Shown: piece after piece, positions 21,869 to 32,752 of the stretch
How positions within the stretch are numbered: position 1 is the first letter of the stretch
Layout: each line of letters starts with the position of its first letter
Notes under the pieces: model-generated
What the model was told of the DNA's origin: nothing
The model's input: the letters and a program-made list of their open reading frames with translations, nothing else
Databases searched by the model: none
Translations under genes and position numbers: made by a program
Origin: Chrysogorgia sp. JL179-B06
Taxonomy: Eukaryota; Cnidaria; Anthozoa; Scleralcyonacea; Chrysogorgiidae
Direction of reading: 5' to 3'
Length of the DNA: 64,000 nucleotides
Assembly: GCA_035772405.1 (NCBI GenBank)
Contig: JAYKKM010000263.1
Location: 2,356,501-2,420,500 of the forward strand

Positions 21869-22579
21869 TCACGATGGACGTCCCGAAACCAAATGACACG
21901 TTTTCGTTTTGTCGTCCTTTATATCTATTTCGATCATCTCGAATGATTTCACCTTCAGGGGGACGTATTGTAAGTTGCGAAAACTAACGTTAATATTTTC
22001 CCCGTATTTTCCTTTCGTATTCACAATTCGTAGAAGAGGTACTTTGACGTCGCCGACAAAGTGTGCATCCACCACATTTGTGTAGAGGTAAATAGATGCA
22101 AAGCCCGCGTTTATATCTGCTACGTATGGACTCGTTGTTTTCTTCGTAATCACTGTATCCTGCTCGAATCCTAAAGCCGTTGCGATATCACCCGAGAACC
22201 ATGCCATTGCACCCTTTTTCACATCGACCATCACTTTGAGCATATTTTTGTTATATGTAAACTTAATCTTAGCTTGTCCTTCTTTCGTCATGCAATGGTT
22301 TAAATCTTTAACCAGGTTTGTAACACTGTTGTATTGTGTGCCTTGAATGATGCCCACTTCATCTGGACCTGTGCCAATGTTATAGAGAAATGTCTGCTGA
22401 TTGCCTTCGCGTATCGTGCTCCATGTATGAGGATAATTAAACTCGGAAAGGGCTACTTCCCAGTCCCCTGTCAGCTCTAACGTTTCGGCTAGTTTCACTT
22501 TAAAATTCGCTACCGTATTCTCCGGGAAATATTTCATAGAACTATTACTTGGGAGCGTCAGATAAAACTGCGTTGTCAT
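21869..22579 (-). CDS. Penton-like minor capsid protein, 3' end shifted
   Basis: The start is taken at the ATG at 22579 (MTTQFYLTLPSNSS); the longer frame to 22600 adds seven unremarkable residues. The protein of about 235 residues is a single-jelly-roll vertex protein by its conserved features: SNSSMKYFPENTVANF near the start, GDWEVALSEFNYPHTW, and SIYLYTNVVDAHFVGD near residue 170. The frame ends VSGRPS at 21869, but the expected last beta strand is encoded just downstream in another frame. A frameshift near 21895 has therefore altered the C-terminus. Confidence 0.8.
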   Translation of the reverse strand: MTTQFYLTLPSNSSMKYFPENTVANFKVKLAETLELTGDWEVALSEFNYPHTWSTIREGNQQTFLYNIGTGPDEVGIIQGTQYNSVTNLVKDLNHCMTKEGQAKIKFTYNKNMLKVMVDVKKGAMAWFSGDIATALGFEQDTVITKKTTSPYVADINAGFASIYLYTNVVDAHFVGDVKVPLLRIVNTKGKYGENINVSFRNLQYVPLKVKSFEMIEIDIKDDKTKTCHLVSGRPS

Positions 22580-22629
22580 CTCGGCGAGTATAAGACACAA
22601 ATGAACACAGGTTATAAGATCACATACTT

Positions 22630-23710
22630 TTATTTCGAAATATGTTTTACATTATCCGCCGATACCCAAGAATTAAAGTCATTAGAGTAACCTAACCATT
22701 TTACAAGATATTCTTTGCGTTTACCACGCATGCGAGACTTAATCACATTTTCTACTCTAAAAAAGTCAGTGTCTTTCTTGATAATGCTTTGCAACTCTTG
22801 TTCGTAAAATGTTCCCCCTATCTCCTCGTCGTGATAATCAGAGATTTTATACACAGGTGGTCTTCTAGGTATACGCTTCGTTATGGTGAAAACTTCCTCG
22901 GTCCAACTGGGTAAGTAGCCTTTCTTGAATGTTCGTCTGGCTTTGCTGATTCGCACTTGATCGCCCACGTTAAATTTATACTTGATGGGCGCGGTAGATT
23001 CGTGTCCGTACAATCGTTGCCACACGACGCTTTCATTCTCGTGATTCACATCAACCGGTTTCATTCCAATACTGCGATGTCGCGAATGGTTGTAGGAATA
23101 CAACAGTTTTTGTAGCACATCCATATACTTTAGTGTATTCTTAGCTGTAAAGTATTTCCACATCTTTCCCTTGAGCGTTCGATTAAATCGTTCCACAATA
23201 GATGCTTTCGTATCATTATGCATAGTGAAAAACGATATGTTGTAATCTTTCAAAAGCTTCTGAAATGGTCTGTTAGTAAATTCAGTTCCTTTATCGGTAT
23301 GAAGTTTCTCAGGACGTCTGCCTTTCTTACATATCTTCTTAAAGGCTTTAATCAGATTTTCTCCGGATTTGGTTTTCAGCGGTTCTACCCACGCATATTT
23401 AGATAAGACATCAATGACAGTTAAAATGTATTTATAGCCATTGTTTGCTTTACTCAACGAATCCATAATGACCAAATCTGCCTCCCATTCTTCGTCTATT
23501 GCTCCGACAATAACTCTTTCTTTTAAAACGATGTCGCACTGGTTTATGTAAAGTATAGGTGTCTTGTTGTTTTAACCAGGTTTTTATCTTATTTCGTGAT
23601 AATTTAAATTTCTCATCATTTTTTACGACACGGTAAACAGCATCGACGCCGCCAAAACTTGCCGGACTTTCTGGGTTGTAGTACAGGTCGTGAAGGTACT
23701 GTTCCTCCAT
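22630..23710 (-). pseudogene. Polinton integrase (rve + chromodomain), frameshifted
   Basis: This is a retroviral-type DDE integrase that inserts the element. The N-terminal part (from 23710) has the YYNPESPASFGGVDAVYR helix-rich zinc-less domain. The core has Asp in VIMDSLS, Asp in LHTDKGTEF and Glu in SIVERFNRTLK. A beta-rich DNA-binding region follows, then a C-terminal chromodomain (FFRVENVIK...YLVKWLGYS...NSWV). One frameshift between about 23500 and 23535 separates the N-terminal segment from the core, so no full-length product can be made. It is the first gene of the minus-strand set counted from the GRF gene. Confidence 0.88.
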
Positions 23711-23959
23711 CTAATTCTGATTGCTGAATCACAATCTTGCCACCACAACAGGCCGAAACACAACGGATACGTCTAAAAATATTACGAAGGGCTATTTGTG
23801 GTAAACCTCCCCAGCAAGTCATGTTCATGCGACAAAGGTTAGAGATGAATGGATAAAGAGAAGTAAACGACACGGTATAAATGCAAACATAATTTATTAC
23901 ATATTAAATTAGAATACAAAATTATATATGTTCAACAAATGTTCAGTTTTTCCATGTCT

Positions 23960-24760
23960 TCAGTCATTGCATCGATAGATTTTTGAAAAGATAATCTTCA
24001 TAGGCTTCTTTAGAGTCATTCTTTCTACTTGTAAAGGATTCGCCCGTTTCTGCGATCTTGTACTGATATTGTAATGGCTCACTAAACAGGCACCCAATGT
24101 TATAAATTCGTGGCGAGTTCTCTGTAGGTTTCCATTCAAAGAATCCGCATGCATATTGTCTTTCCTTAGGACAGCAGTAAAATAAACGACCTTTATTGTC
24201 ACCTTCTTTCTTGACTTTACGGACACAACAGACCATGCCATGTCGACAGAAAGGTTTAGGACTCTCGAAGATATCTCCCCATTGCCAAAACGAGCAGGCA
24301 TTTTCTTGCTCAGAGCAGACGAAGTAAGGTCTTCCGTAACTTTCTTTCATCTTGTCTTTAACCATTCGCAAGGACACACTGGATGTATACAGCCACTTGC
24401 TCGAAAAGCGTTTACGGCTTTCCCAAACATGTAACAATTATCTTCAGGGCAAAACAACTGACAACTAGGCTTTTGTCCACAGTACCAGAACAAACCATTC
24501 TTAGTTGTTGAGGAATATGCGGGTTTACCATGTAGACAGTCCATTGCAACGATCTTACTCTGACGACAAACAGCAAGCGAATGATACTCCGAGCGAAGTG
24601 ACGCTGTTTCTTTATAACAATCCAAACGCGCCAAAAGGGGGATGTCTTCGCAGAGGTCCGCCATGAGAAATAACCAATGAGATTCCAATGCTAAGTTATC
24701 CATTATCACCCGAAAATGATCCGCATCTTGAACTTGACCAAACTTGTCCCATTGTTTCAA
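23960..24760 (-). pseudogene. GRF zinc-finger protein, frameshifted
   Basis: Two overlapping frames (24347-24760 and 23964-24437) belong to one gene. The second holds a clear GRF zinc finger: CRHGMVC...GDNKGRLFYCCPKERQYACGFFEW. Before it is a further GR-x-[FY]-x-C...C-x-FW unit, and the first frame holds CLHGKPAY...GLFWYCG...C, so there appear to be three GRF-type units. GRF fingers bind single-stranded DNA in NEIL3, APE2 and TOP3A. The N-terminal 50 residues are helical and unrecognised. One frameshift near 24350-24375 breaks the gene. It lies 14 bp from the Bcl-2-like gene. Confidence 0.72.
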
Positions 24761-24774
24761 TCTTTAATCACCTC

Positions 24775-25173
24775 TTAATGACTTTGTTGCACACTGAAAT
24801 ATGAAAATACTGCCTTTAGGAACAGTTTCCCTAGCATTACTTTCATGCCACAATTTCCAACCAGTTTACGTTGATATTCCTCAATGTCTATCTGTTTGAA
24901 ATCTTCGATCGTTCTTCTTACGGCTTCTCGAACTATTTCTTCATCGCAGGAATCGCTTAACCGGTATACAAATGTAAGATAAGCGATAACTCGGCCAAAA
25001 TTATTCACATTCATTTCTTCGTAAACAAGATGAAAAGATTCTGGATTAAGTTGAACGCTAAGACAGTCGTACAAGTCTCTATGTTCATTAAGACATTTAT
25101 TGATATAGAACGATAACGTATCTTTATTGATGTCTACGTTATTTCTCCTCAGTTCGCCCCAAATCATATCCAT
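24775..25173 (-). CDS. Bcl-2-like protein
   Basis: This is an all-helical protein of 132 residues. Residues 57-68 (NNFGRVIAYLTF) match the BH1 motif of Bcl-2 proteins, preceded by a helix and followed by a charged helix at the spacing of that fold. A canonical BH2 Trp-Gly motif and a clear C-terminal membrane anchor are not seen, so it is a short or divergent member. Viral Bcl-2 proteins block apoptosis, and such genes have been noted in adintovirus-like elements. The function here is inference. It starts at the inner edge of the right inverted repeat, and a decayed mirror copy lies at 11324-11590. Confidence 0.65.
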   Translation of the reverse strand: MDMIWGELRRNNVDINKDTLSFYINKCLNEHRDLYDCLSVQLNPESFHLVYEEMNVNNFGRVIAYLTFVYRLSDSCDEEIVREAVRRTIEDFKQIDIEEYQRKLVGNCGMKVMLGKLFLKAVFSYFSVQQSH

Positions 25174-25175
25174 AG

Positions 25176-25703
25176 CGCATGCGCTCCTTTCGGGTTGGCT
25201 ACTGTCCTACACTGTCATACGGACATTGCTACTGTCATACGGACATTGTATAAATACGAAGGCCTTTCTTATATTATTAAGAAATCTAAAGAGCGACCTT
25301 TTGATACCATCATCGGAAGGAGTCGGCGGCTAATCGGAATTGCCTAAATGACGTAATGGAATCGGTTGGGGTTTAAAAGGATAATGACAGGTCCTACAGG
25401 TACACGAGCTAGGGTTAGGGATCCTGAAGGTTTAATGACGTATCTGAATAAATAATTAGGGTTAAGTCTCCCTCAAGACGAGAAGTCATGACGTAATGAG
25501 ACTAGGGTTAGGGATCCTGAAGGTTTAATGACGTAATCTGAATAAATAATTAGGGTTAAGGGGTCGTGTAGGTTCGCGAGAAGTCATGACATAATGAGAC
25601 TAGGGTTAGAGGGTCCTAAAGGAGCCTGAGAATGAATAATTAAAAATTGAATATTTAATGAGGCGGCATCCCTTTGGTCTCCCGATGGGGGGGTATTACT
25701 ACT
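25176..25703. repeat. Element 1 right terminal inverted repeat
   Basis: It is the inverted counterpart of 10890-11262, longer because of tandem duplication. A unit of about 90 bp starting CTAGGGTTAGGGATCCTGAA occurs twice with a third partial copy (25409-25620), where the left repeat has one. An 18-bp unit ACTGTCATACGGACATTG is also doubled at 25207-25247. The inner inverted copy of the terminus is at 25303-25316. Confidence 0.85.
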
Positions 25704-26531
25704 TACAATTATTATTTATTACAAATATAAATTTATTACACATACTGTATTCATATGTACTGTATGTCTACAATATGTTACAAAAACTAATTATAACTTG
25801 AAAGTTGTATAAATCCTACAAATGTAGTACTGTCAATTAAGGCAATAGATATTAGATAATGATCTTACATGTATGCAATGAACAAATTCATTGAGATTAA
25901 AATAGTTCTTTAGAAATGGTGGTAAAATGCCTTCAAGACATTTCTTAACTAACATATGGTACCAATCCTAGGGTTTCTATTAACCGATCAGTTTCAGGTC
26001 CAGACTTAGGAAAGGTCAGTTTCTCTGCCCTGCATTGAGACCTCAAGAGCATCTATCCTCACCAACAATCGGGATAGAATCCCTAATACTGTATTAAAAC
26101 CAAATTGATGTCCATACATTTGCACTATATGGACCCCTAGACATTTGAATGATAAAGAGAATGCACTTTCTTCCTTCATTCTTTAACAGTCTTTGGTGTC
26201 ACTGTTCCCCAATTCCGTCGAATACTGTGAATTATTGAACGGAGGTGTCCAAAACAAAAATTATTGAACGCTGATGACGTCACTAGGACAAAGCGCATAA
26301 CTGCAGTACTGTATTACAGAAGTAAATTAGCAACTATAAAAGTTTCAAACAGTAGTGGGCGAGGGGTGTTGCGTATAACGTATTTATAGAAATGAACCAT
26401 GATTGTGACTGTTTCCATATTGTCCCATTCCCACTTTAGAAGCAGCTATTAATTTAACGAAGAAATATCCAACAGAAACTAAATTCACAACGCATATTCG
26501 CCCGTCGTGTATTATAAACATAATTTTCTCT
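25704..26531. other. Non-coding host sequence right of element 1
   Basis: AT-rich DNA with no supported gene. Confidence 0.6.
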
Positions 26532-26935
26532 TCACGCATGTCCGACACTTACCGGATTCAATCCCACCTGTATCCCCGAAAAGCCAGGTTCATCCCCAAA
26601 AAGCTCGATAATTCTTTGGCTTGTTGCCTTGGGCGGCGGTGGTGGCTTTCCTCCCCCGGTTTTTCTTTGTAGTTTATTTTCCCGACTGAGATATTTTCTC
26701 GCTTCTCCATGCATAGCTCGCCACTTTTCCCTTACATCGTTTGTTGTTCTTCTAGCAACACCAAGCGCATTCACCCGCTCGCATATCGTTTGCGCGAAAG
26801 TTCGTGCTTCCTCTTGTTTGTCAATGTGCTAGAAATTTTTTTTCGTATAATATCGACATTTTGTTCTGCCAATTCCAAAAGTAAAGCGCATTCAGCCCCC
26901 GAAAAATTAGCCTTTCTTACCCTTTTGTTGTCCAT
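26532..26935 (-). pseudogene. Myb/SANT-like (trihelix) DNA-binding gene fragment
   Basis: A start ATG at 26935 opens a frame with SGAECALLLELAEQNVDIIR, and a second frame from about 26850 continues with NALGVARRTTNDVREKWRAM, followed by a Gly/Pro-rich linker. Together they form the Myb/SANT-like domain typical of Harbinger-associated DNA-binding proteins and of related domesticated genes. One frameshift near 26840-26850 separates the halves. The C-terminal sequence beyond 26532 is not recognisable. Confidence 0.6.
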
Positions 26936-28739
26936 TTTGATATTTAAATTTTTTTGTTAAAAAACCGGTTAAAAGTAAGCTTATCCAGCAGATAGTAAAA
27001 CGCTGTACTAAACGGGCTTCATACAACACATTTTTATCCACCGGTTAACTATCCGCCGGATATCAAATTTATAGGCTGGATATCAAATTTATAGGCTGGA
27101 TAGCGCTAAACGCCGTTTAAATTAAACGGATTTCGTACAACTGGACTGTACTGGAAGCCAGTGGCAAGAAAATATTCAATGGAGACAGAACAAGATCCAT
27201 CATCCAAGCTTTGTCCCCATTATGCGCTATAAACTGTCGCTGTGCCCAACTAAGGTCAAATCAGCTTTGACACTTTTTCATATAAATTAGACTGGCATTT
27301 CAATAAAATTAAGCTTTTGCAATTGAAGACCAACATTTGCAACACAGGTGTGATTTTTAACCTTTGATCAATACAGACTACAGTTAATTATGACCTCAAT
27401 AAAATGCTATTTTAAATTAATAAAGATGATAATGCTATTTTAAATGAATATTAAAGATGATAAACAGTAACTAATATGAAGTTCAGCACCAACTCTTAAT
27501 ATTTTCCCGCCTAAAATCCCTATGGCTACACGTGTGTGAAAAGAAATACCCAAATTGTGAACTTTTTTCGCCACAAATCATGAGTGGCTACTATTAAATA
27601 CTTATGATAGAAGATTAATTAAATCTGTTCCAGATTGCATAAAAAATATGTATAAATATTTAATATTTTATCAATAATTCATGAGAGTAGACGCATGCAA
27701 ATATCAGATCAAACCACTCACCGGCATGTACTTCATGTATGCCTAAAGCTGGTTACTTCATGTAAGCCTGACCCCAACTCAACTATAATCCTAACCAAAA
27801 GTTTGTGTCGGGACACAAAAATCGGCATACATGAATTAGTCCCCCACTCACCTCCAATAACAAATTCGTTGTATTCACTCGCTGCCACAGCTTTTCTTTT
27901 CCGTCTATTAATGTCCCAAGCTTTGTACCAGGGCATTTCTCCAAGAAAATACCGATTAAAGGTCTTAAAATTCCGAAATATTTAAAAACAACAACTTGTG
28001 AATTATTTTTTAATATAAACAGCGGCATGCTCGGGCGTAATGGGTCTGTGGACGAGGTTGGGAAAAGAATAGATAAAATCTAAGTTCCATGCTCTTGCAC
28101 GACCTAGTCAAACTCCCCCACCTCGGGATCTTGAGAATATGTCAAATTTCTTATTCTCTGTGGGCCATGCCATTTTAAATCTGGACGTTTTTAAATCTTT
28201 GCGCACCGAGCCTGTATATGTAACATGCTTATTTTTTTTCATTTATGTAAAGGGCAATGTAATTGAGGTTTCAGTTTACCGTCCACCCGAGAATTTAATT
28301 ATTCAAAATCATTTTCATTATTGGTAAATTTGGCAAATCACCACTTTCAAATTTATTATTTACATCATTTGCACAGCGTGTACACACTTTTTAATAGTGA
28401 AGCCTTCGATAACATGGACCACACGATGATCGTCACCATGTTGTATGATGACATTCGCAAATTCCCCAAACGAAGTATGTATTTGAGATACAAATGTTAT
28501 GAGCGCCACTGACAAGCATGATAGGCGTACACATCCATTTCATTAGATTTTCCGACCAGATGAATAGGATTCAAATAATGAACAAAAGCCACGTCACATT
28601 TTGAAAATCCTTGGTCGGTAAACTGAAACCTCAATTCCGTTGGCCAAATTAAATGACAAAGGAGAAGCCAGAGCCTCTTTATCTCTACATTATTATTTAT
28701 TTTCCCTAAGGACGTTGAAAGAGCACCTTTCATCAGTTT
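26936..28739. other. Host sequence without a supported gene
   Basis: Positions 27059-27098 contain a 20-bp tandem duplication (ATATCAAATTTATAGGCTGG twice). A segment near 28255-28290 and one near 28610-28650 are inverted partial matches encoding an IEVSVYRP-like peptide, which suggests a small inverted duplication. Nothing else is supportable. Confidence 0.5.
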
Positions 28740-29096
28740 TTGCAAAACATTATGGATGATGAAGAAAAATTAAAAGTTTCTGGACAAGAATGCAAAACAA
28801 TTTTCCTACCTCATTGCACGTGGGATAAATTTGGGGATATCCTTGCAAATTTTGGTGGACGATGCATAAATCTATTTGATGAACTTGTTTCCTTCTTCTC
28901 GACCATGAACATGTATTCATCATCAAAGATGCAAGTGTCAGATACTAAAGAGTACCAAGACTTTCTTCAAATGTATGCAGACAAATCAAAAACATGTGAA
29001 ACAGGTGCACATTGCCAGTATAATTCACATCCATTCAAACTTTTCCATCGACTGTTACAAAATAATGTGATATTTTCCGCTACATCTTACCAATAG
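28740..29096 (+). CDS. Unrecognised ORF, probably an exon of a mobile-element gene
   Basis: The 118-residue open frame has convincing coding composition, with an acidic/aromatic stretch (FDELVSFFSTMNMYSSSKMQ) followed by TKEYQDFLQMYADK. The pattern reminds me of the ATP-binding core of DUF3987-type proteins seen in invertebrate repeats, but I cannot confirm that. The frame ends at a stop just before the presumed Harbinger end at 29095. It is likely a fragment, since no neighbouring exon was found. Confidence 0.35.
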   Translation: MQNIMDDEEKLKVSGQECKTIFLPHCTWDKFGDILANFGGRCINLFDELVSFFSTMNMYSSSKMQVSDTKEYQDFLQMYADKSKTCETGAHCQYNSHPFKLFHRLLQNNVIFSATSYQ

Positions 29097-29668
29097 GGAC
29101 CTTTAGCAACGACGAAATCTACGGCGACGACGGCTGCCGGAAGTTAAAGTTATTTCCGGTCGACGTCTTAGTTGTCCACAAAACGTGAGTATATTTTTAT
29201 TCTTTTACACATAAAATACCAACTATTTCTACTCCCCATCGTTTTTAACAGTTTATGTAGGGGAAAAGGTAACTTAAATTACTGTATATAAAAGATTTTT
29301 GCTTTGCTAAAGTGTAAAATTTGTTGTCTTAACTTTCAGATCATGACAGCGAACGTACCCATGAATTAACTTACTTTTGCAGTTTCGCTAGTCTTTATGT
29401 AAACCACACGTATAGTTTGACACTAGCTATAAAACTTTTGATTATTTACAGATTGTCAGCATTTTCAGTTAAAACTTTATTGAAAAGGGCATGGGAAAAT
29501 GCGATACCTTGTATTTTGGGTTGAGTGATAATAGTAATATTTTTGTCAACAACACGTTTAATATTAACAACATGGCAAAATTTAGTTATTCCTCGCTTGT
29601 CTGCATTCAGCTAGCCACAAAGAGTTCTTTCTGTAGAGTTTCTCATAATTGTGTTATACTTTAGATTG

Positions 29669-30360
29669 ATGGAGGGGACAGTGGAGCATGATGTTATGAT
29701 GCTAAGGGAAATGTGCATTTTCGTTCAGGAAGGGAAGCGTCAGTCGAGGGGAAGCATGGGATTCCATAGCTGAAAAACTAAATAGAATAGAGTCGCCACA
29801 ATTTCGAATAAAAGACAAGAGAGGAGTTAGAGACCGATGGTTATTGCTCGGGAGAAAATGGAAGACCAAAATCAGATGGCAAATCAGACCAAAATGGAAG
29901 ATCAAAATTACAACAGAAAAGGAGGCTTTAATTGAAGAGTTAGTTGAGATGAAGAGTCAGTTGAGAGAGAGAACAGCCCATGTGAAGATTCTGCATTAGC
30001 TAAGCAGCAGAAAGATAAGGAGACAGGTGCAGACATGCGAAAGAAAGCGATGGAGACTAAGGGAGAGACGAAAAAGCGAAAGTCATCAGGAAGTAGCGAA
30101 GATGATGATCGTCCTCGAAAAAGAAAACTACAAGAAGGTCTTCAGAACCCCTAATTGATTTCTTGCAACAAAAAGCTAGTGTTGAATGGGAACTTCGGCA
30201 GCAGGAGTTGGAATTTAAGAAAAAAGAACAGGAGAAACAACATCAGATTATTCAGGCCATGATGGTTCAGCAGCAGCAGATGAATCAGGCATTTTTGTCA
30301 GTTGTACAAAAATTGAGAAGTGACAATTTAGGTTACATTTCCAGTTCAGTTTTTTATAAC
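29669..30360 (+). pseudogene. Harbinger Myb/SANT-like protein, frameshifted
   Basis: A candidate acceptor (TACTTTAG) precedes an ATG at 29669. The frame reads EHDVMMLREMCIFVQEGKR, then shifts near 29755 to WDSIAEKLNRIE...GVRDRWLLL, completing a Myb/SANT-like fold. A Lys/Glu-rich region follows, then a coiled coil at 30163-30360 (WELRQQELEFKKKEQEK). This is the accessory DNA-binding protein that PIF/Harbinger transposons encode next to the transposase. The transposase lies at 30897-31903 on the other strand, the usual divergent or convergent pairing. More than one frame break makes it inactive. Confidence 0.6.
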
Positions 30361-30896
30361 TGACAAGAAATAATGTTATGCATTTTCTATTACTGTTACT
30401 AACATGTTTTATGTTTGTGAGTTAAGGAATAAAGTATGGAGATAAAAGTTTTTCTATGCTTCACCTTAAATTATTTTTGATGCATATTTAAACTATTTAT
30501 AACATGAATATTTCATTTTTATGCTCCAGGGCCAGGCCCAGTTCAATCCTGGATTAAAATTGCTCCAATCCAGAATTAAATTTTAATCGGCTGTTTATTA
30601 ATGTTCTTTTTGATATTTAATTTTCTAAGGTAAAACCTTTTTAACATTATTTAAATAGAAAACTTCAAACATTATCGCCTGTGTCTTTGTAATTCTATCC
30701 TCAAAACTTCCTCTAATCCAGGATTACGGTAATCGCCTTTTGAATAACTGGACCCAGTGGGTGTCCATAGCTGACATTAAATGTTTGCTGAGTTAATGTT
30801 TCAAGTATGATTAATTTAATATCTGTTTCAGTTGAAAAACAACTTTATTTGCTGTGCTTGTATTGTTCAGTAACTCATTCTTTCCAAGATATACAG

Positions 30897-31903
30897 TCAC
30901 TGGAAGTATTCTTCTAGGGCTGGGGGCTCATGCTGGAAAAAGAGAGAAACCTGATTCCGATAAAGGCAAGTTAGTGCATTGCGAAGTTCTTTTATCTTCA
31001 AGTTCTTTTTGTAGTCAAGAAATTTGAAGGAATTAATAACATCTCCAAAAAGCCATTCCACTGACAATCTTACTGCACTCATTGAAGTATTGTAGACCTG
31101 CATTTGTGGTGTAATTTGGCCTTGACGGAATGGGCATTGAAGGTGGATTCTAATTGGATAAGCAGGATCTCCATACACACACATGGGCTGGCCAGTGGGG
31201 GAGTATGCAGATTGCTGCAGGTCATCAAGAAGCCCTGAGTCTGCTAACATGCCTGCATAATGTTTTCGTCCCTCTGAAATACAAAATCACCAATAACATC
31301 GCTTATTTGCCTCTTAATAATATACATAAAACATTTCTCAATTCTGATTGGCTGAGAGCAATACAGTTTTAAGGATATACAGTGCAAATTATTAAATTTT
31401 TAATTTCAATTTTTTATTATGATAAGCAAGGTTGCAGAGGGAGAGGCCCTTTCGAAAAATAATAAACAAACTTTGCTTTGACCTGATTAAAGGTCAAAGA
31501 CAATTGCAAGTTATTTTACTTAAGTAATCCAGAAAAAATGTACTAGTTTAAATGACAGCAACTAAGAAAAAGATTAACTCTTTATTTAATATACTTACCC
31601 ACTGGACCATAAATATTTCCAATTAGTGAATTTGGCAATGCCACAGACTGAAATTTCAGAGAATGGACTCTTTTATGGCCATTGTAAACAATTCTCTGAT
31701 TTATGTCCTGGTCTGGTGATTGGCCGGACAGTTCCATCAATAAAGCCGAAGCAGTTCCGAAGAGGCGACCCTTTCCCCAAGATGGAATCAGCATAACTCG
31801 GAAGGGCCTGAGGATTCAATATATTTTGGTTCCACTCTGTTATTAGGTGACTGTGGTTTTCATAGATGAAATCCAACATATGATTTGTTATAAGGCTTAG
31901 CAC
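30897..31903 (-). pseudogene. PIF/Harbinger DDE transposase, two exons, broken
   Basis: This is a DDE_Tnp_4 transposase. Exon A (31599-31903) contains CFGFIDGTVRPI (first Asp) and then, after a frameshift near 31690, NGHKRVHSLKFQSV and a GNIYGPV block. A GTAAGT donor at 31598 and a TTTCAG acceptor at 31274 define an intron whose removal keeps the frame. Exon B (30897-31273) contains LADSGLL, YGDPAYPI (second Asp region) and SVEWLFGDV (catalytic Glu). The frame break in exon A makes it inactive. Sequence near 29095 (GGGACCTTTAGCAACGACG) may be the element's terminus, but I did not find its partner. Confidence 0.75.
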
Positions 31904-32440
31904 TTATATTAGCACTTATATGCTTTTAGTTTTATAATTGGCTGCCAAGATTTCATTTAAGAACTCAACTCAATGAAGAAACTGTGGATGGTTCTGAAGA
32001 AGGTAATCGGCAAAGAAATCCTTGACCAAGGATAGTAGCTGAACTGGAAGGAAATCCCCCCATTGAATTCATGCCTAAATGAGCAAAGAAGGTCCTCAAA
32101 GCACAGGTATTTGCAACTACCATAAGTATTGACAGACGCCCGAACATTTTCTTAACATTATCCGATACATTTTTGTTTACTTTAGCTTAAATGGACTCTT
32201 GCCAACCAATTATAAAACTAAAAGCATAGTTGAACACGTAACATGTAGTTGTGAAAGATTGTAATGAAATTTAGCACAAATATTGAACTTTTTGAGCTTG
32301 TATTTAAACTTTTGGCAAGTAGGCCACATAAAAAAATACTTGTGTAGCGTCCCCACCCAACCTGGGAAATGTCCCCTTCATCTATAATGTTGAACAAAAC
32401 ATCGTTGAAACTACCAAAACTATCCTGAATTTAAAACATT
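31904..32440. other. Remnant 5' region of the Harbinger element and spacer
   Basis: No open frame is supportable. The sequence may hold the decayed 5' exon of the transposase. Confidence 0.4.
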
Positions 32441-32650
32441 CTTACCAATTTGCTTTAATTAAATTTACTTGCTTTAATTAATTGCTTTAATTTATTAATT
32501 AATTAATTAATTAATTTAATTTATTTTAATTAATTAATTAATTTATTTATTTATTTTAATTTATTAATTAATTAATTAATTAATTTAATTTATTAATTAA
32601 TTTAATTTATTTAATTGCTTTAATTAATTTTACTTAATTTGCTTTATTTT
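32441..32650. repeat. TTAA/TTTA microsatellite
   Basis: About 200 bp made of TTAATTAA, TTTATTTA and TTTAATTTA units with few interruptions. Confidence 0.85.
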
Positions 32651-32752
32651 AGAAACAACAGCTGATTTCAATTTCGAATTTTACTACCAATAGTCTGTGA
32701 CGTCATTTCGCGATTTATATGAAACTTCACCCGTTTTTCAACCTTAAATACC

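Larger units (their letters stand above)
10890..25703. mobile_element. Element 1: degenerate Polinton/Maverick (adintovirus-like)
   Basis: The element is bounded by inverted repeats that start AGTAGT and carry the shared block GAGACCAAAGGGATGCCGCC. Inside lies the classical Polinton set: DNA polymerase B, packaging ATPase, adenovirus-type protease, major and penton-like capsid proteins, and an rve integrase with a chromodomain. Plus-strand genes fill the left half, minus-strand genes the right half, and they converge at about 18.7 kb. Accessory genes are a GRF zinc-finger protein and a Bcl-2-like protein. Polymerase, integrase, penton-like, GRF and core genes are broken, while ATPase, protease and major capsid frames are open. 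No target-site duplication is seen, which fits an old insertion. Confidence 0.93.

Noticed and set aside
23616..23873. Cys-containing 85-codon frame overlapping the integrase N-terminus
   Set aside because: It overlaps the real integrase frame and lacks a convincing zinc motif.
25409..25620. TTAGGG words hinting at telomeric DNA
   Set aside because: They are single copies inside a 90-bp unit of the inverted repeat, with no tandem TTAGGG run.
10884..25709. A target-site duplication for element 1
   Set aside because: AGTAAA and TACAAT on the two sides do not match.
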